A DNA stretch of 21,114 nt, taken from positions 1-21,114 of IMG/VR virus record IMGVR_UViG_3300032285_002034; one strand, written 5' to 3'. Position 1 is the first letter of the stretch, and each line of letters starts with the position of its first letter. The DNA comes from a virus. Below the pieces are notes generated by a model. That model was not told the DNA's origin. It saw only the letters and a program-made list of their open reading frames with translations, and ran no database searches. A program made the position numbers and the translations under genes. Below, in pieces: positions 1 through 7,137 of the stretch.

Positions 1-95
1 CACAAAAAGATCAATGGGATCAAGTGTTCCGTGAATTTGATGATCTCGAAACTATTGTGGACATCAGCGGTCATGCAAACCGCCGTGAAGATTAA
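1..95 (+). CDS. C-terminal end of an unidentified protein (5' truncated)
   Basis: An open frame enters from the left edge, begins at base 3 of the window, and ends with TAA at 93-95. It encodes about 30 residues, starting QKDQWDQVFREF and ending HANRRED. The visible tail is hydrophilic and acidic with no recognisable motif. The stop overlaps the next start in a TAATG arrangement, which is the spacing used throughout this window and supports this frame as a real gene. The function cannot be assigned from this fragment. Confidence 0.6.
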   Translation, partial: QKDQWDQVFREFDDLETIVDISGHANRRED

Positions 96-382
96 TGAAT
101 GAAATATTCGCAGGAACATATAACTGGATTCGAGAGGATTGGGAAAGTCATCGAGTACGGTTTTGTCTTGAGGTCCTTGCTTGGGCTATTAGTATTGGCT
201 GTTCTATCACTATGGCCACAACCGTGCCTACTCCTCCCCTTATTGTCTTGTACCCAATTTGGATTACAGGTTGTGCTATCTATGCTTGGTGCGCTTATAG
301 TCGGCGTTCCTTTGGCATGCTGGCTAATTACATTCTGCTTACAACGATCGACACAATCGGACTCTTCCGAATGATGTTTTAA
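95..382 (+). CDS. Small membrane protein, about three transmembrane helices
   Basis: This 95-residue protein has a short charged N-terminus (about residues 1-22) and then three hydrophobic stretches at about 23-45, 47-68 and 74-93, so it is probably an integral inner-membrane protein. I recognise no enzyme motif. The start overlaps the preceding stop (TAATG), suggesting translational coupling. Another frame over the same DNA (99-374) is also open and hydrophobic. I prefer this frame because of the coupled start and because the helices are separated by short polar loops with Arg/Lys after helix 2, as in real membrane proteins. A role in the host envelope during infection is possible but is not shown by the sequence. 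Confidence 0.65.
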   Translation: MNEIFAGTYNWIREDWESHRVRFCLEVLAWAISIGCSITMATTVPTPPLIVLYPIWITGCAIYAWCAYSRRSFGMLANYILLTTIDTIGLFRMMF

Positions 383-386
383 GCAC

Positions 387-394
387 GATAAATA
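387..394 (+). promoter_or_regulatory. Possible T4-type late promoter (GATAAATA)
   Basis: GATAAATA differs at one base from the T4 late consensus TATAAATA and lies in the gap before the DNA polymerase gene. The region is AT-rich, so the match could be chance. A late promoter for a replication gene would be unusual. This is only a candidate. Confidence 0.2.
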
Positions 395-411
395 TTATTG
401 AACACGGTCCT

Positions 412-461
412 GCGAGCCATAAGTCGCTAAGAATAAGGTTGCCGGCCATAAGCGGTAGGAG
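412..461 (+). promoter_or_regulatory. Two-hairpin leader with identical 8-base loops before the polymerase gene
   Basis: Hairpin 1 has a 4-bp stem (412-415 GCGA with 424-427 TCGC) and loop GCCATAAG at 416-423. Hairpin 2 has a stem of about 5 bp (440-444 with 453-457, including one G.U pair) and the same loop GCCATAAG at 445-452. The 3' arm of hairpin 2 touches the Shine-Dalgarno AGGAG (457-461), six bases before the ATG. In T4 and RB69 the DNA polymerase represses its own translation by binding a hairpin with an 8-base loop next to its ribosome binding site. The position, loop size and exact loop duplication fit an autogenous operator of that kind. The loop sequence differs from that of T4. 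The function is inferred. Confidence 0.6.
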
Positions 462-467
462 AAAATT

Positions 468-3137
468 ATGAGTTACGTAGATGCCATATGGGATCGCGAC
501 AACGATATTGTCAAAGTCGTTGAACGAGATCCAAAGCAAGGAAGGGTATTCCAAAACTACCCAGCAAGATATTTGTTTTATTACCCTGATCCAAAGGGCA
601 AATATAAATCAATCCACGGTGAAGGCTTATCGCGAATCACCTGTAAGAACAATAAAGAATTCCAAAAAGAACTACGCATTCACAGCAATCAGAGATTGTT
701 TGAAAGCGACATCAAGCCAGTGTTCCGTTGTCTCGAAGATAACTACCTAGGCAAAGATGCTCCAAAACTAAATGTAGCGTTTTTCGATATTGAGGTGGAC
801 TTTGATCCAGAACGTGGTTATGCATCGCCGGAAGATGCGTTCATGCCAATCACTGCAATTGCTGTTCACCTACAATGGATGGATACACTAGTATGTCTTG
901 CAGTACCTCCAAAGAAAGTTAGTATGGAAGATGCCAAGGAAATGGTCAAAGATTTTCCTAACACTATCTTATTTGAAACAGAAGCAGAAATGTTAGAAAC
1001 ATTCCTGACATTGATCGAAGATGCTGATGTACTAAGTGGTTGGAACAGTGAAGGATTCGATATTCCCTATACTGTCAACCGTGTCATCAAAGCACTGAGC
1101 AAAGACGATACTCGTAAATTTTGTCTATGGGATCAGTTTCCTAAGAAACGTGAATATGAAAAATACGGGAAGCAGGCTGTTACATATGACCTCATTGGTC
1201 GTGTACACGTTGACAGTCTAGAACTATATCGCAAGTATACCTATGAAGAACGCCATAGTTATCGCCTAGATGCGATTGCTGAATACGAATTAGGTGAAAC
1301 TAAAACACAGTATGAAGGTACACTTGATCAACTGTACAATAATGACTTCCGTAAGTTTATCGAATATAACAGACAAGACTGTGCGCTTCTAGATAAGTTA
1401 GACAAGAAATTAAAATTTATCGACCTGGCTAATACTGTTGCTCATGAAAATACAGTGCTGATTCAAACTACAATGGGTGCTGTGGCTGTTACTGAACAGG
1501 CTATTATTAATGAAGCACACCATAGAGGCATGATTGTGCCTACTCGTAAAAATAGAGATGACTTAACTGACACACAGGCCGCAGGTGCTTATGTTGCCTA
1601 TCCTAAGAAAGGCTTACATGACTGGATTGGATCAATGGATATTAACAGTCTGTATCCGTCAGCTATTCGTGCGCTCAACATGGGTCCAGAAACTATTATT
1701 GGGCAGTTGCGTCCACAATATACCAAAGAAGAGATTGAAGCAAAGATTGCCAAAGGCAACAGCTTTGCGGCCGCTTGGGAAGGAAAGTTTGGTACCAATG
1801 AATATGAATTTGTCATGAACAAAGACAAAGTCAATGACATTATTGTTGATTGGGAAACTGGCTCAACTGATGTACTAAGCGGTGCTCAAATCTATGACAT
1901 GATCTTTGAAAGCAACCAACCCTGGATGCTCAGTGCCAATGGTACAATATTTACATATGAATACGAAGGCATTATTCCTGGTTTACTAAAACGTTGGTAC
2001 AGTGAACGTAAGGACATGCAGAAGAAACTTAAAGAGGCAATTGCCGCGGAGAATAAAATTGAAGAAGAGTACTGGGATAAAAGACAACTTGTTAAAAAGA
2101 TTAACCTCAACAGCCTCTATGGTGCTATTCTTAATGCTGGTTGCCGTTTTTTCGACAATCGTATTGGTCAGTCAACCACACTTACTGGGCGATGCATTGC
2201 TCGTCACATGGCCGGTAAAATAAACGAAGTTATTACTGGAGAATATAACCATGTGGGCAAATCTATTATATACGGTGACACTGACAGTGCTTATTTTAGT
2301 GCTTTTAGTACTCTCCGAAAAGAAATAGAAAAGAAAGAAATCCCTTGGGACAAAGATTCGGTAGTTCAACTTTACGATACTATTGCAGAAGAAGTAAACT
2401 CTACATTCCCTCAATATATGTTAGATGCATTCCATGTACCTAAAAGCAGAGGTGAAGTTATTAAGGCAGGTCGAGAAATTGTAGCCAGCAAGGGCCTGTT
2501 CATTACCAAGAAGCGTTATGCTGTACTGTACTATGACAAAGAAGGCAAGCGTAGTGACATCGACGGCAAGCCAGGAAAGATCAAGGCCATGGGCCTGGAT
2601 TTGAAGCGTTCAGATACTCCAGAATTTATGCAGAAGTTTTTGGAAGAAGTGTTAACTAAGGTGCTTAATGGTAGCGAAGAAGAAGAAATTCTCGACATGA
2701 TCAGTGTATTCCGAACTGAGTTTAAGAATAGACCAGGATGGGAGAAGGGCAGTCCAAAACGTGCCAATAACATCACTGAGTACGAGGCCAAAGAAAAGAA
2801 ACAAGGCAAGGCCAATATGCCCGGACATGTTCGTGCTAGTATTAACTGGAATACCTTAAAACGTATGAACAGTGACAAGTACAGTCAACAGATCGTCGAC
2901 GGTATGAAAGTGATCGTTTGTAAAATGAAGGATAATCCGTTAGGATACACTTCAGTAGCATACCCGGTAGACGAAATGCGTTTACCAAAGTGGTTTCAAG
3001 AACTACCGTTTGACCACGGTGAAATGGAAGCAACTATTATTAACAATAAGTTAGAAAACCTTATTGGAGTGTTGGAATGGGACCTAGAGTCAACAACACA
3101 AAATAATACTTTCGGCAGTTTGTTTAGTTTTGAGTAA
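468..3137 (+). CDS. 43: Family B DNA polymerase, T4 gp43 type
   Basis: This is the replicative DNA polymerase with 3'-5' proofreading. Its 889 residues are close to the 898 of T4 gp43. The exonuclease motifs are visible: Exo I DIE at 107-109, Exo II NSEGFDIPY at 193-201 and Exo III YNRQD at 300-304. The polymerase motifs follow in order: motif A DINSLYPS at 391-398, motif B KKINLNSLYG at 543-552 and motif C YGDTDS at 602-607. KKRYAVLYYD lies further on. All metal-binding acidic residues look intact. The C-terminus ends NTFGSLFSFE, in the position of the clamp-binding tail of T4 polymerase. The ATG follows AGGAG at 6 bases. The next gene is the sliding clamp, so the two holoenzyme components are adjacent. 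The upstream hairpin pair suggests translational control. Confidence 0.97.
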   Translation: MSYVDAIWDRDNDIVKVVERDPKQGRVFQNYPARYLFYYPDPKGKYKSIHGEGLSRITCKNNKEFQKELRIHSNQRLFESDIKPVFRCLEDNYLGKDAPKLNVAFFDIEVDFDPERGYASPEDAFMPITAIAVHLQWMDTLVCLAVPPKKVSMEDAKEMVKDFPNTILFETEAEMLETFLTLIEDADVLSGWNSEGFDIPYTVNRVIKALSKDDTRKFCLWDQFPKKREYEKYGKQAVTYDLIGRVHVDSLELYRKYTYEERHSYRLDAIAEYELGETKTQYEGTLDQLYNNDFRKFIEYNRQDCALLDKLDKKLKFIDLANTVAHENTVLIQTTMGAVAVTEQAIINEAHHRGMIVPTRKNRDDLTDTQAAGAYVAYPKKGLHDWIGSMDINSLYPSAIRALNMGPETIIGQLRPQYTKEEIEAKIAKGNSFAAAWEGKFGTNEYEFVMNKDKVNDIIVDWETGSTDVLSGAQIYDMIFESNQPWMLSANGTIFTYEYEGIIPGLLKRWYSERKDMQKKLKEAIAAENKIEEEYWDKRQLVKKINLNSLYGAILNAGCRFFDNRIGQSTTLTGRCIARHMAGKINEVITGEYNHVGKSIIYGDTDSAYFSAFSTLRKEIEKKEIPWDKDSVVQLYDTIAEEVNSTFPQYMLDAFHVPKSRGEVIKAGREIVASKGLFITKKRYAVLYYDKEGKRSDIDGKPGKIKAMGLDLKRSDTPEFMQKFLEEVLTKVLNGSEEEEILDMISVFRTEFKNRPGWEKGSPKRANNITEYEAKEKKQGKANMPGHVRASINWNTLKRMNSDKYSQQIVDGMKVIVCKMKDNPLGYTSVAYPVDEMRLPKWFQELPFDHGEMEATIINNKLENLIGVLEWDLESTTQNNTFGSLFSFE

Positions 3138-3144
3138 AATTAAC

Positions 3145-3173
3145 TTGACACTAACCAATTTTCTAAATATACT
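3145..3173 (+). promoter_or_regulatory. Sigma70-like promoter before the clamp gene
   Basis: TTGACA (3145-3150) and TATACT (3168-3173) are separated by exactly 17 bases. The -35 box is a perfect consensus match and the -10 box matches 5 of 6 positions. It lies in the 54-base gap between polymerase and clamp, and AAAAGGA at about 3178-3184 provides the ribosome binding site before the ATG at 3192. It would let host RNA polymerase transcribe the clamp independently of the polymerase gene, which suits the greater need for clamp protein. Confidence 0.75.
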
Positions 3174-3191
3174 TATAAAAAGGACTTTAAC

Positions 3192-3926
3192 ATGCAAGAC
3201 TTACTAAAAGACATCGTATCTCATACTCACAATCTCGGCTTTCTAAATATTGTCAAGATCACAGGAGACGAGACAAAAACAGCAATCGACTCTATGGCAG
3301 ATGACCGTAGTGTTATTATGCAGGCAGAAACCAGCGGACCATACCCAGATATGATCGGTGTGTTTGGTATGCCGCAACTTAATAAATTAAAATTCCATTT
3401 GGACTGCCCAGAATATAAAGAAGGTGCGTCAATTGAAATAGTAAAAGCAGAACGCAACGGGGATGAAATCCCAGTGGGTTTACATTTTGAAAATGCTACA
3501 GGTGATTTTAAAAACGACTATCGTTTTATGAACACTGAGATTATTAATGAAAAACTCAAAACAGTTAAATTCCGCGGAGTTAAGTGGGATGTAGAAGTTG
3601 CGCCAACTGTACAGGCTATTCAACGTTTTAATTTCCAAGCAACCGCTAACAATGAACACACAACATTTTTAGCTAAAACTGAAAATGGTAATTTAAAATT
3701 CATTTTTGGTGACCAAAGTACACACGGCGGTGAATTTGTTTTTGCACAAGGTGTAGGCGGAAACCTAAATAAAGCATGGACTTGGCCTGTAGCCAGTGTT
3801 TTAAGTATCCTTAAAATTGCAGATGCCAACAATGCTAAGATTGGTTTTAGTAATGAAGGTGCTATGCAGATTGTTTTAGATAGCGGTATTGCTACCTACA
3901 AATACATTATTCCAGCACAGGCATGA
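3192..3926 (+). CDS. 45: Sliding clamp, T4 gp45 type
   Basis: This is the DNA polymerase processivity clamp. At 244 residues it is slightly longer than T4 gp45 (228). The sequence fits marine T4-like clamps: an N-terminal ITGDETKTAIDSM segment at about 23-35, a central beta-rich portion, and the C-terminal GIATYKYIIPAQA ending that is characteristic of the family. It would form a ring on DNA and tether the polymerase. In T4 the clamp also binds late transcription factors. It follows gene 43 directly, unlike T4, where 45 precedes 44, 62, regA and 43. The ATG has an AGGA ribosome site and its own sigma70-like promoter. The stop overlaps the next start (ATGA). Confidence 0.88.
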   Translation: MQDLLKDIVSHTHNLGFLNIVKITGDETKTAIDSMADDRSVIMQAETSGPYPDMIGVFGMPQLNKLKFHLDCPEYKEGASIEIVKAERNGDEIPVGLHFENATGDFKNDYRFMNTEIINEKLKTVKFRGVKWDVEVAPTVQAIQRFNFQATANNEHTTFLAKTENGNLKFIFGDQSTHGGEFVFAQGVGGNLNKAWTWPVASVLSILKIADANNAKIGFSNEGAMQIVLDSGIATYKYIIPAQA

Positions 3927-4297
3927 TAAACGGTATCCATGCTTCTGGACGTTACATGAGTGTGCTTGGCGGCTCCGCCAGTAACTATATTAACAACTAT
4001 AGCGGAAGCCAGGGTGTTGGGAACTTGCGTTTTAACACCACTAATCAGACTATGGAAGTATACGATGGAAATTATTGGGTTACATTAAACATGCCAAATG
4101 CCACTGTAGGACTCAATGGGGTTGCTGAAGAAGCAATTGATTGGGTTCGGCGGCAAATGGAGGAAGAAAAGGAAATGGCAGAATTAGCAAAAGAGCATCC
4201 TGCTATAGACTTAGCATTAAAAAACCTAAATAAAGCCAAAGAGCAATTAAAAATAACAGTACACCTATCGAGAGAACATGAAGAAACCACCAGTTAA
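3923..4297 (+). CDS. Small fibre-like protein with charged helical C-terminus, function unknown
   Basis: The 124-residue protein has two parts. Residues 1-55 are Gly/Asn/Ser-rich and end in NLRFNTTNQTMEVYDGNYWV, the style of repeat found in phage tail-fibre and virion surface proteins. Residues 65-120 are highly charged and probably helical or coiled-coil (EEAIDWVRRQMEEEKEM, then LNKAKEQLK). The start overlaps the clamp stop (ATGA) and the end overlaps the next gene by 20 bases. A structural-type module between clamp and DNA-modification genes is unexpected. A virion role or an adapter role are both possible, and I cannot choose. Confidence 0.75.
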   Translation: MINGIHASGRYMSVLGGSASNYINNYSGSQGVGNLRFNTTNQTMEVYDGNYWVTLNMPNATVGLNGVAEEAIDWVRRQMEEEKEMAELAKEHPAIDLALKNLNKAKEQLKITVHLSREHEETTS

Positions 4298-5819
4298 TCT
4301 AAGCCCGTTACAGAAAGACTACGCTGTCTATTTGCCAGCTATTAGTAGTTTTTATAGCACCTATGTTGCTAAACAGCGACTAGAAGAATTTGTACCTAAT
4401 GATCGTATTCCAGCAGGGTTTGATCGTGGCATTGAAGGTATGAACTTCTTAAATCCAGAACAAGGATATTTCACCTATAAGTATGCTCTGTATTCAGCAG
4501 GACATGCACAATTAGATCTTAATAAAAGTCTTACACAAGAGTCGATGATTCAACAGCGTGATCGTGGTCAAACAATGATCTTAGGCGACTCAGGTGGTTA
4601 CCAAATTGGTAAAGGTGTTCTTAAATTTGATTGGTTAAACTTTGAAGGTGCAGAAGCTAACAAGACTCGTCAAAAGATTTTAGAGTGGTTAGAATTAACT
4701 GCTGATTGGTCAATGATGTTAGACGTGCCTACCTGGGCCTGTGACCATATCCATAGTCCAAAGACTGGATTAAAAACATTTGAAGATTGTCTAGATAAGA
4801 CAAGATTTAACAACGACTATTTCCTACAAAATCGTCTAGGCCAAACTAAATGGCTCAATGTGTTACAAGGCGGCGATTGGGATACTGCTGAAAAGTGGTA
4901 CCAAGGTGTAAAAGAATTTAGTGACCCTAATGGCAAGTATGCTGGCAAGGAAGCAGAAGGCTGGGCCATGGGTGGCGCTAATATGTGTAAGATGGACATT
5001 ACTCTTAAACGTCTAATGACCTTACGTGAAGATAATTTGATCAAAGGCAAGAACTGGATGCACTTTTTGGGTACTGCTCAATTAGACTGGTCATGCTACT
5101 TAACATCAATACAACGTCAAATCAGGAAACACATCAATGAAGACTTTACCCTATCTTTTGACTGCGCCTCACCGTTTATCGCAACAGCGCACGGACTTGT
5201 CTACACCAACGCACAACACACCAACAAAAGGTGGAGCGTTATTATGGACAAGGCGCCAGATAACAAAGCACTATCAAAATCAGACATCCCATTCCCATTC
5301 GAAAGTGAATTCGGAAGCAGATTAACAATGGGCGATATCTGTTGGTATGCTCCGGGTATGTTGAATAAAATTAAGAAAGAAGGTAAGACTTCGTGGGATA
5401 GTTTTGCCTACGCACTGATGATGGGCCATAATGTAGAATGTCATATTAAAGCAGTTCAACGTGCTCAACAACTAATGGATATTGAAGTTGCCAAATACAA
5501 GCCAGATTGGCGCATGTGGGGACTTGAAGGTAAAAAAGAAGTAGAGTTCAGCGATTGGGTTCCTCGCAAGATCCTTTACTTTGATCGTTTTGTAGGTGAG
5601 TTGTTTGAAACCAAAACTAAAGATGAAGCATTTGCTATGATTGAACAGGCAATGCCATTCTTGAAGTCGTTAGAAGGTGCTCGCTTACAAGGTGGTCCTG
5701 CCCAAAATACATTTAACAGTTTGTTTGAAGTCGAAGCCGTTAAGAGTGCAGATGAGATTGATCTAGCCAATCCAGACGATGACGACCTCAGAGCTCTTGA
5801 AGAAGAGATTGCCCAATAA
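4278..5819 (+). CDS. dpdA: TGT-like DNA base-exchange enzyme (DpdA family), 7-deazaguanine insertion into DNA
   Basis: The 513-residue protein has the motif order of tRNA-guanine transglycosylases: GDSGGYQ at 103-109, LDVPTW at 149-154, LQGG at 196-199, MGGAN at 231-235, HFLGTA at 262-267 and SFDC at 293-296. By analogy with TGT, Asp104 would be the general acid/base and Asp295 the nucleophile. The TGT zinc motif CxCxxC was not seen, which argues against an ordinary tRNA enzyme. Phage DpdA proteins replace guanine in DNA with a 7-deazaguanine, usually as protection from restriction. The folE, queE and QueD-like genes in this window support that role. Residues 477-486 (NTFNSLFEVE) resemble the DNA polymerase C-terminus and are followed by a very acidic tail of about 25 residues. 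The substrate base is unknown. Confidence 0.82.
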   Translation: MKKPPVNLSPLQKDYAVYLPAISSFYSTYVAKQRLEEFVPNDRIPAGFDRGIEGMNFLNPEQGYFTYKYALYSAGHAQLDLNKSLTQESMIQQRDRGQTMILGDSGGYQIGKGVLKFDWLNFEGAEANKTRQKILEWLELTADWSMMLDVPTWACDHIHSPKTGLKTFEDCLDKTRFNNDYFLQNRLGQTKWLNVLQGGDWDTAEKWYQGVKEFSDPNGKYAGKEAEGWAMGGANMCKMDITLKRLMTLREDNLIKGKNWMHFLGTAQLDWSCYLTSIQRQIRKHINEDFTLSFDCASPFIATAHGLVYTNAQHTNKRWSVIMDKAPDNKALSKSDIPFPFESEFGSRLTMGDICWYAPGMLNKIKKEGKTSWDSFAYALMMGHNVECHIKAVQRAQQLMDIEVAKYKPDWRMWGLEGKKEVEFSDWVPRKILYFDRFVGELFETKTKDEAFAMIEQAMPFLKSLEGARLQGGPAQNTFNSLFEVEAVKSADEIDLANPDDDDLRALEEEIAQ

Positions 5820-5992
5820 TGAAAACATCAAAATTTCGTTTATGGGTTCAAGAAATTTGGTATGAAAATTCTGAAGAACACTTGACTTTTAAGGAAAATC
5901 CCTATACAATAAAAGAGTACTGGGAACGGTACAAATATTGGCTTAAACGAGAATTTAAACATCAACAATCAAAGAGCAATAATGAAGCGTGA
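5819..5992 (+). CDS. Small basic-aromatic protein, 57 aa, unknown
   Basis: A short ORF begins MKTSKFRLWVQEIWYEN and ends SKSNNEA. It starts inside the dpdA stop (TAATG) and overlaps the next gene by 11 bases, filling what would otherwise be a 162-base hole. It is rich in Trp, Tyr, Lys and Glu and probably helical (YWERYKYWLKREFKHQ). There is no known domain. The coupled overlaps at both ends are the main support that it is translated. It may be a small partner of its neighbours, but nothing in the sequence shows this. Confidence 0.7.
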   Translation: MKTSKFRLWVQEIWYENSEEHLTFKENPYTIKEYWERYKYWLKREFKHQQSKSNNEA

Positions 5993-6509
5993 TTATACTA
6001 CTGGCGTAACAGAAGATATAATGTTTTTTACAGGAGTAGAAATTGAACATACTCCTGCTTACGGAATGAAAACATTATTTGTTGTAGGTGTACAACACGA
6101 CCAAAATATTATTAACATTGCTAAAGATACTGAGTGTACTCATATATACTTTGGTGCTAATCAGAGCTTTCCTAAATTAGATACTAATGATGCCGAAAGT
6201 TGGCGTCCATGGGAAGAAATGATTGAGTCCTGCCTGAGTGAAGATTTTTGGTGTACACTTGATTTTGATGTGAGTGTTGTTGAAGGAGTACTCGAAAGTG
6301 CTCTAGTAGAAAATAGAAAGTTTATTCCGCAGATTTCGGTTAAACTGCCCTATTTACAACAGCTAGGATATAATGCTACACTTAAAATAGATGACAAAGA
6401 TTTTAAGGCAACAAATCACGGAGTGTGGTGCCATAACCTCCATGACCTACTTAGTAGAGATAAGTTTACTAGTTGGGATCAATATGGCAAAGACGAAATT
6501 ATTAAATGA
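5982..6509 (+). CDS. Conserved-looking phage protein, 175 aa, unknown
   Basis: I cannot assign a function. The protein looks soluble and ordered, with alternating beta-type segments (TLFVVGV, HIYFGANQSF, FIPQISVKLPYL) and several Cys/His residues, including GVWCHNLHDL near the C-terminus. No signal peptide or membrane segment is visible. It lies between dpdA with its small neighbour and the QueD-like gene, overlapping both sides (5982-5992 and ATGA at 6506). This placement suggests a role in the same DNA-modification pathway. It does not resemble QueC: no SGGLDS-type PP-loop motif is present. Confidence 0.8.
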   Translation: MKRDYTTGVTEDIMFFTGVEIEHTPAYGMKTLFVVGVQHDQNIINIAKDTECTHIYFGANQSFPKLDTNDAESWRPWEEMIESCLSEDFWCTLDFDVSVVEGVLESALVENRKFIPQISVKLPYLQQLGYNATLKIDDKDFKATNHGVWCHNLHDLLSRDKFTSWDQYGKDEIIK

Positions 6510-6901
6510 TTATTAGACAAGATATTAGACCTAACAAAATGATCTGGGTAACTTTCCGCAAAGAAGGCATTCATTGTTATCCAGCGGCACTAACAGATCC
6601 TGCGTTAGCAACAGGAGATGAATATGATGTATCGTTTTTGGGTCACCCTCATCGCCACATCTTTCATTTCAGGGTGTGGATCGGTGTGCAACATAATGAC
6701 AGGGACATCGAGTTCATCCAGTTCAAACGATGGCTCGAGTCGCTGTATAATGGTCAAGGTTCCGTTTTAAGCCTTGACTACAAGAGTTGTGAGATGATGT
6801 CAGATGACTTATATAACATCATCGCACTAAAGTATCCTAGCCGTGAGGTGTGGATTGAGGTCTCCGAAGACGGAGAAAATGGTTCTTTTATCAAATATTA
6901 A
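6506..6901 (+). CDS. Divergent QueD-like (6-pyruvoyl-tetrahydropterin synthase family) T-fold protein
   Basis: The 131-residue protein aligns by pattern with E. coli QueD. FRKEGIHCYP (18-26) matches the first zinc-His strand, HRHIFHFRV (49-57) matches the HGH zinc motif with His49 and His51, EFIQFKRWL (69-77) matches the DFxxLK helix, and SDDLYNII (99-106) matches the TSExL helix. VWIEVSEDGENG (115-126) matches the last strand with its pterin-anchoring Glu, here probably Glu121. Differences matter: the catalytic Cys four residues before HGH is Leu45 here, and the catalytic Asp-His pair is Asp91-Tyr92. Cys24 sits next to His23 instead. QueD converts dihydroneopterin triphosphate to carboxytetrahydropterin, which QueE uses. 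With folE, queE and dpdA nearby, this is the best candidate for that step, but its chemistry may have changed. Confidence 0.58.
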   Translation: MIIRQDIRPNKMIWVTFRKEGIHCYPAALTDPALATGDEYDVSFLGHPHRHIFHFRVWIGVQHNDRDIEFIQFKRWLESLYNGQGSVLSLDYKSCEMMSDDLYNIIALKYPSREVWIEVSEDGENGSFIKY

Positions 6902-6915
6902 TAAGGAAATATACT

Positions 6916-7137
6916 ATGGCACTTCCTGCCTATATTACTAAAACTCTTCGCCTCAAGCCTGAGGTTTCTAAAATCTTTGATGATTTGGACGCATGGTTAG
7001 ACTATTGCCGTTTTAATCTTATCCACTATGACCCAAAGGATCTATACAGATCCCAGGCATATAAGTCCTTTCAACGGGAACAAGAGTATTTTGAACGTAA
7101 GGCTCGAAGAGAATATCGAGCACGTCAAGGACATTAA
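6916..7137 (+). CDS. Small basic protein, 73 aa, unknown
   Basis: The protein is hydrophilic, with a C-terminal half dense in Arg, Lys, Glu and aromatic residues (FERKARREYRARQGH), probably a charged helix. There is no known domain. The start follows a 14-base gap containing AAGGA, a good ribosome binding site. The stop overlaps the glycosyltransferase start (TAATG), so translation of the two is probably coupled. Nucleic-acid binding is possible from the basic C-terminus but not demonstrated. Confidence 0.75.
   Translation: MALPAYITKTLRLKPEVSKIFDDLDAWLDYCRFNLIHYDPKDLYRSQAYKSFQREQEYFERKARREYRARQGH

Noticed and set aside
99-374. Second hydrophobic ORF overlapping the membrane protein in another frame
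   Set aside because: It starts 4 bases later without its own coupled stop/start, and its hydrophobicity follows from the T-rich membrane-helix codons of the chosen frame.
383-467. tRNA gene in the gap before the polymerase gene
   Set aside because: The hairpins are too short and spaced wrongly for a cloverleaf, and there is no acceptor stem or T-loop GTTCRA sequence.
604-611. TATAAATC late-promoter-like string
   Set aside because: It is inside the polymerase coding sequence and off consensus at the last base; such strings are expected in AT-rich DNA.
4278-5819. Ordinary tRNA-guanine transglycosylase (Tgt) acting on tRNA
   Set aside because: The CxCxxC zinc motif is not seen, the protein is longer than Tgt, and folE, a QueD-like gene and queE in the same phage window favour a DpdA role; tRNA activity is not strictly excluded.
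5882-5908. TTGACT...TATACA promoter-like pair
   Set aside because: The spacer is only 15 bases and the site lies inside the 57-residue gene.
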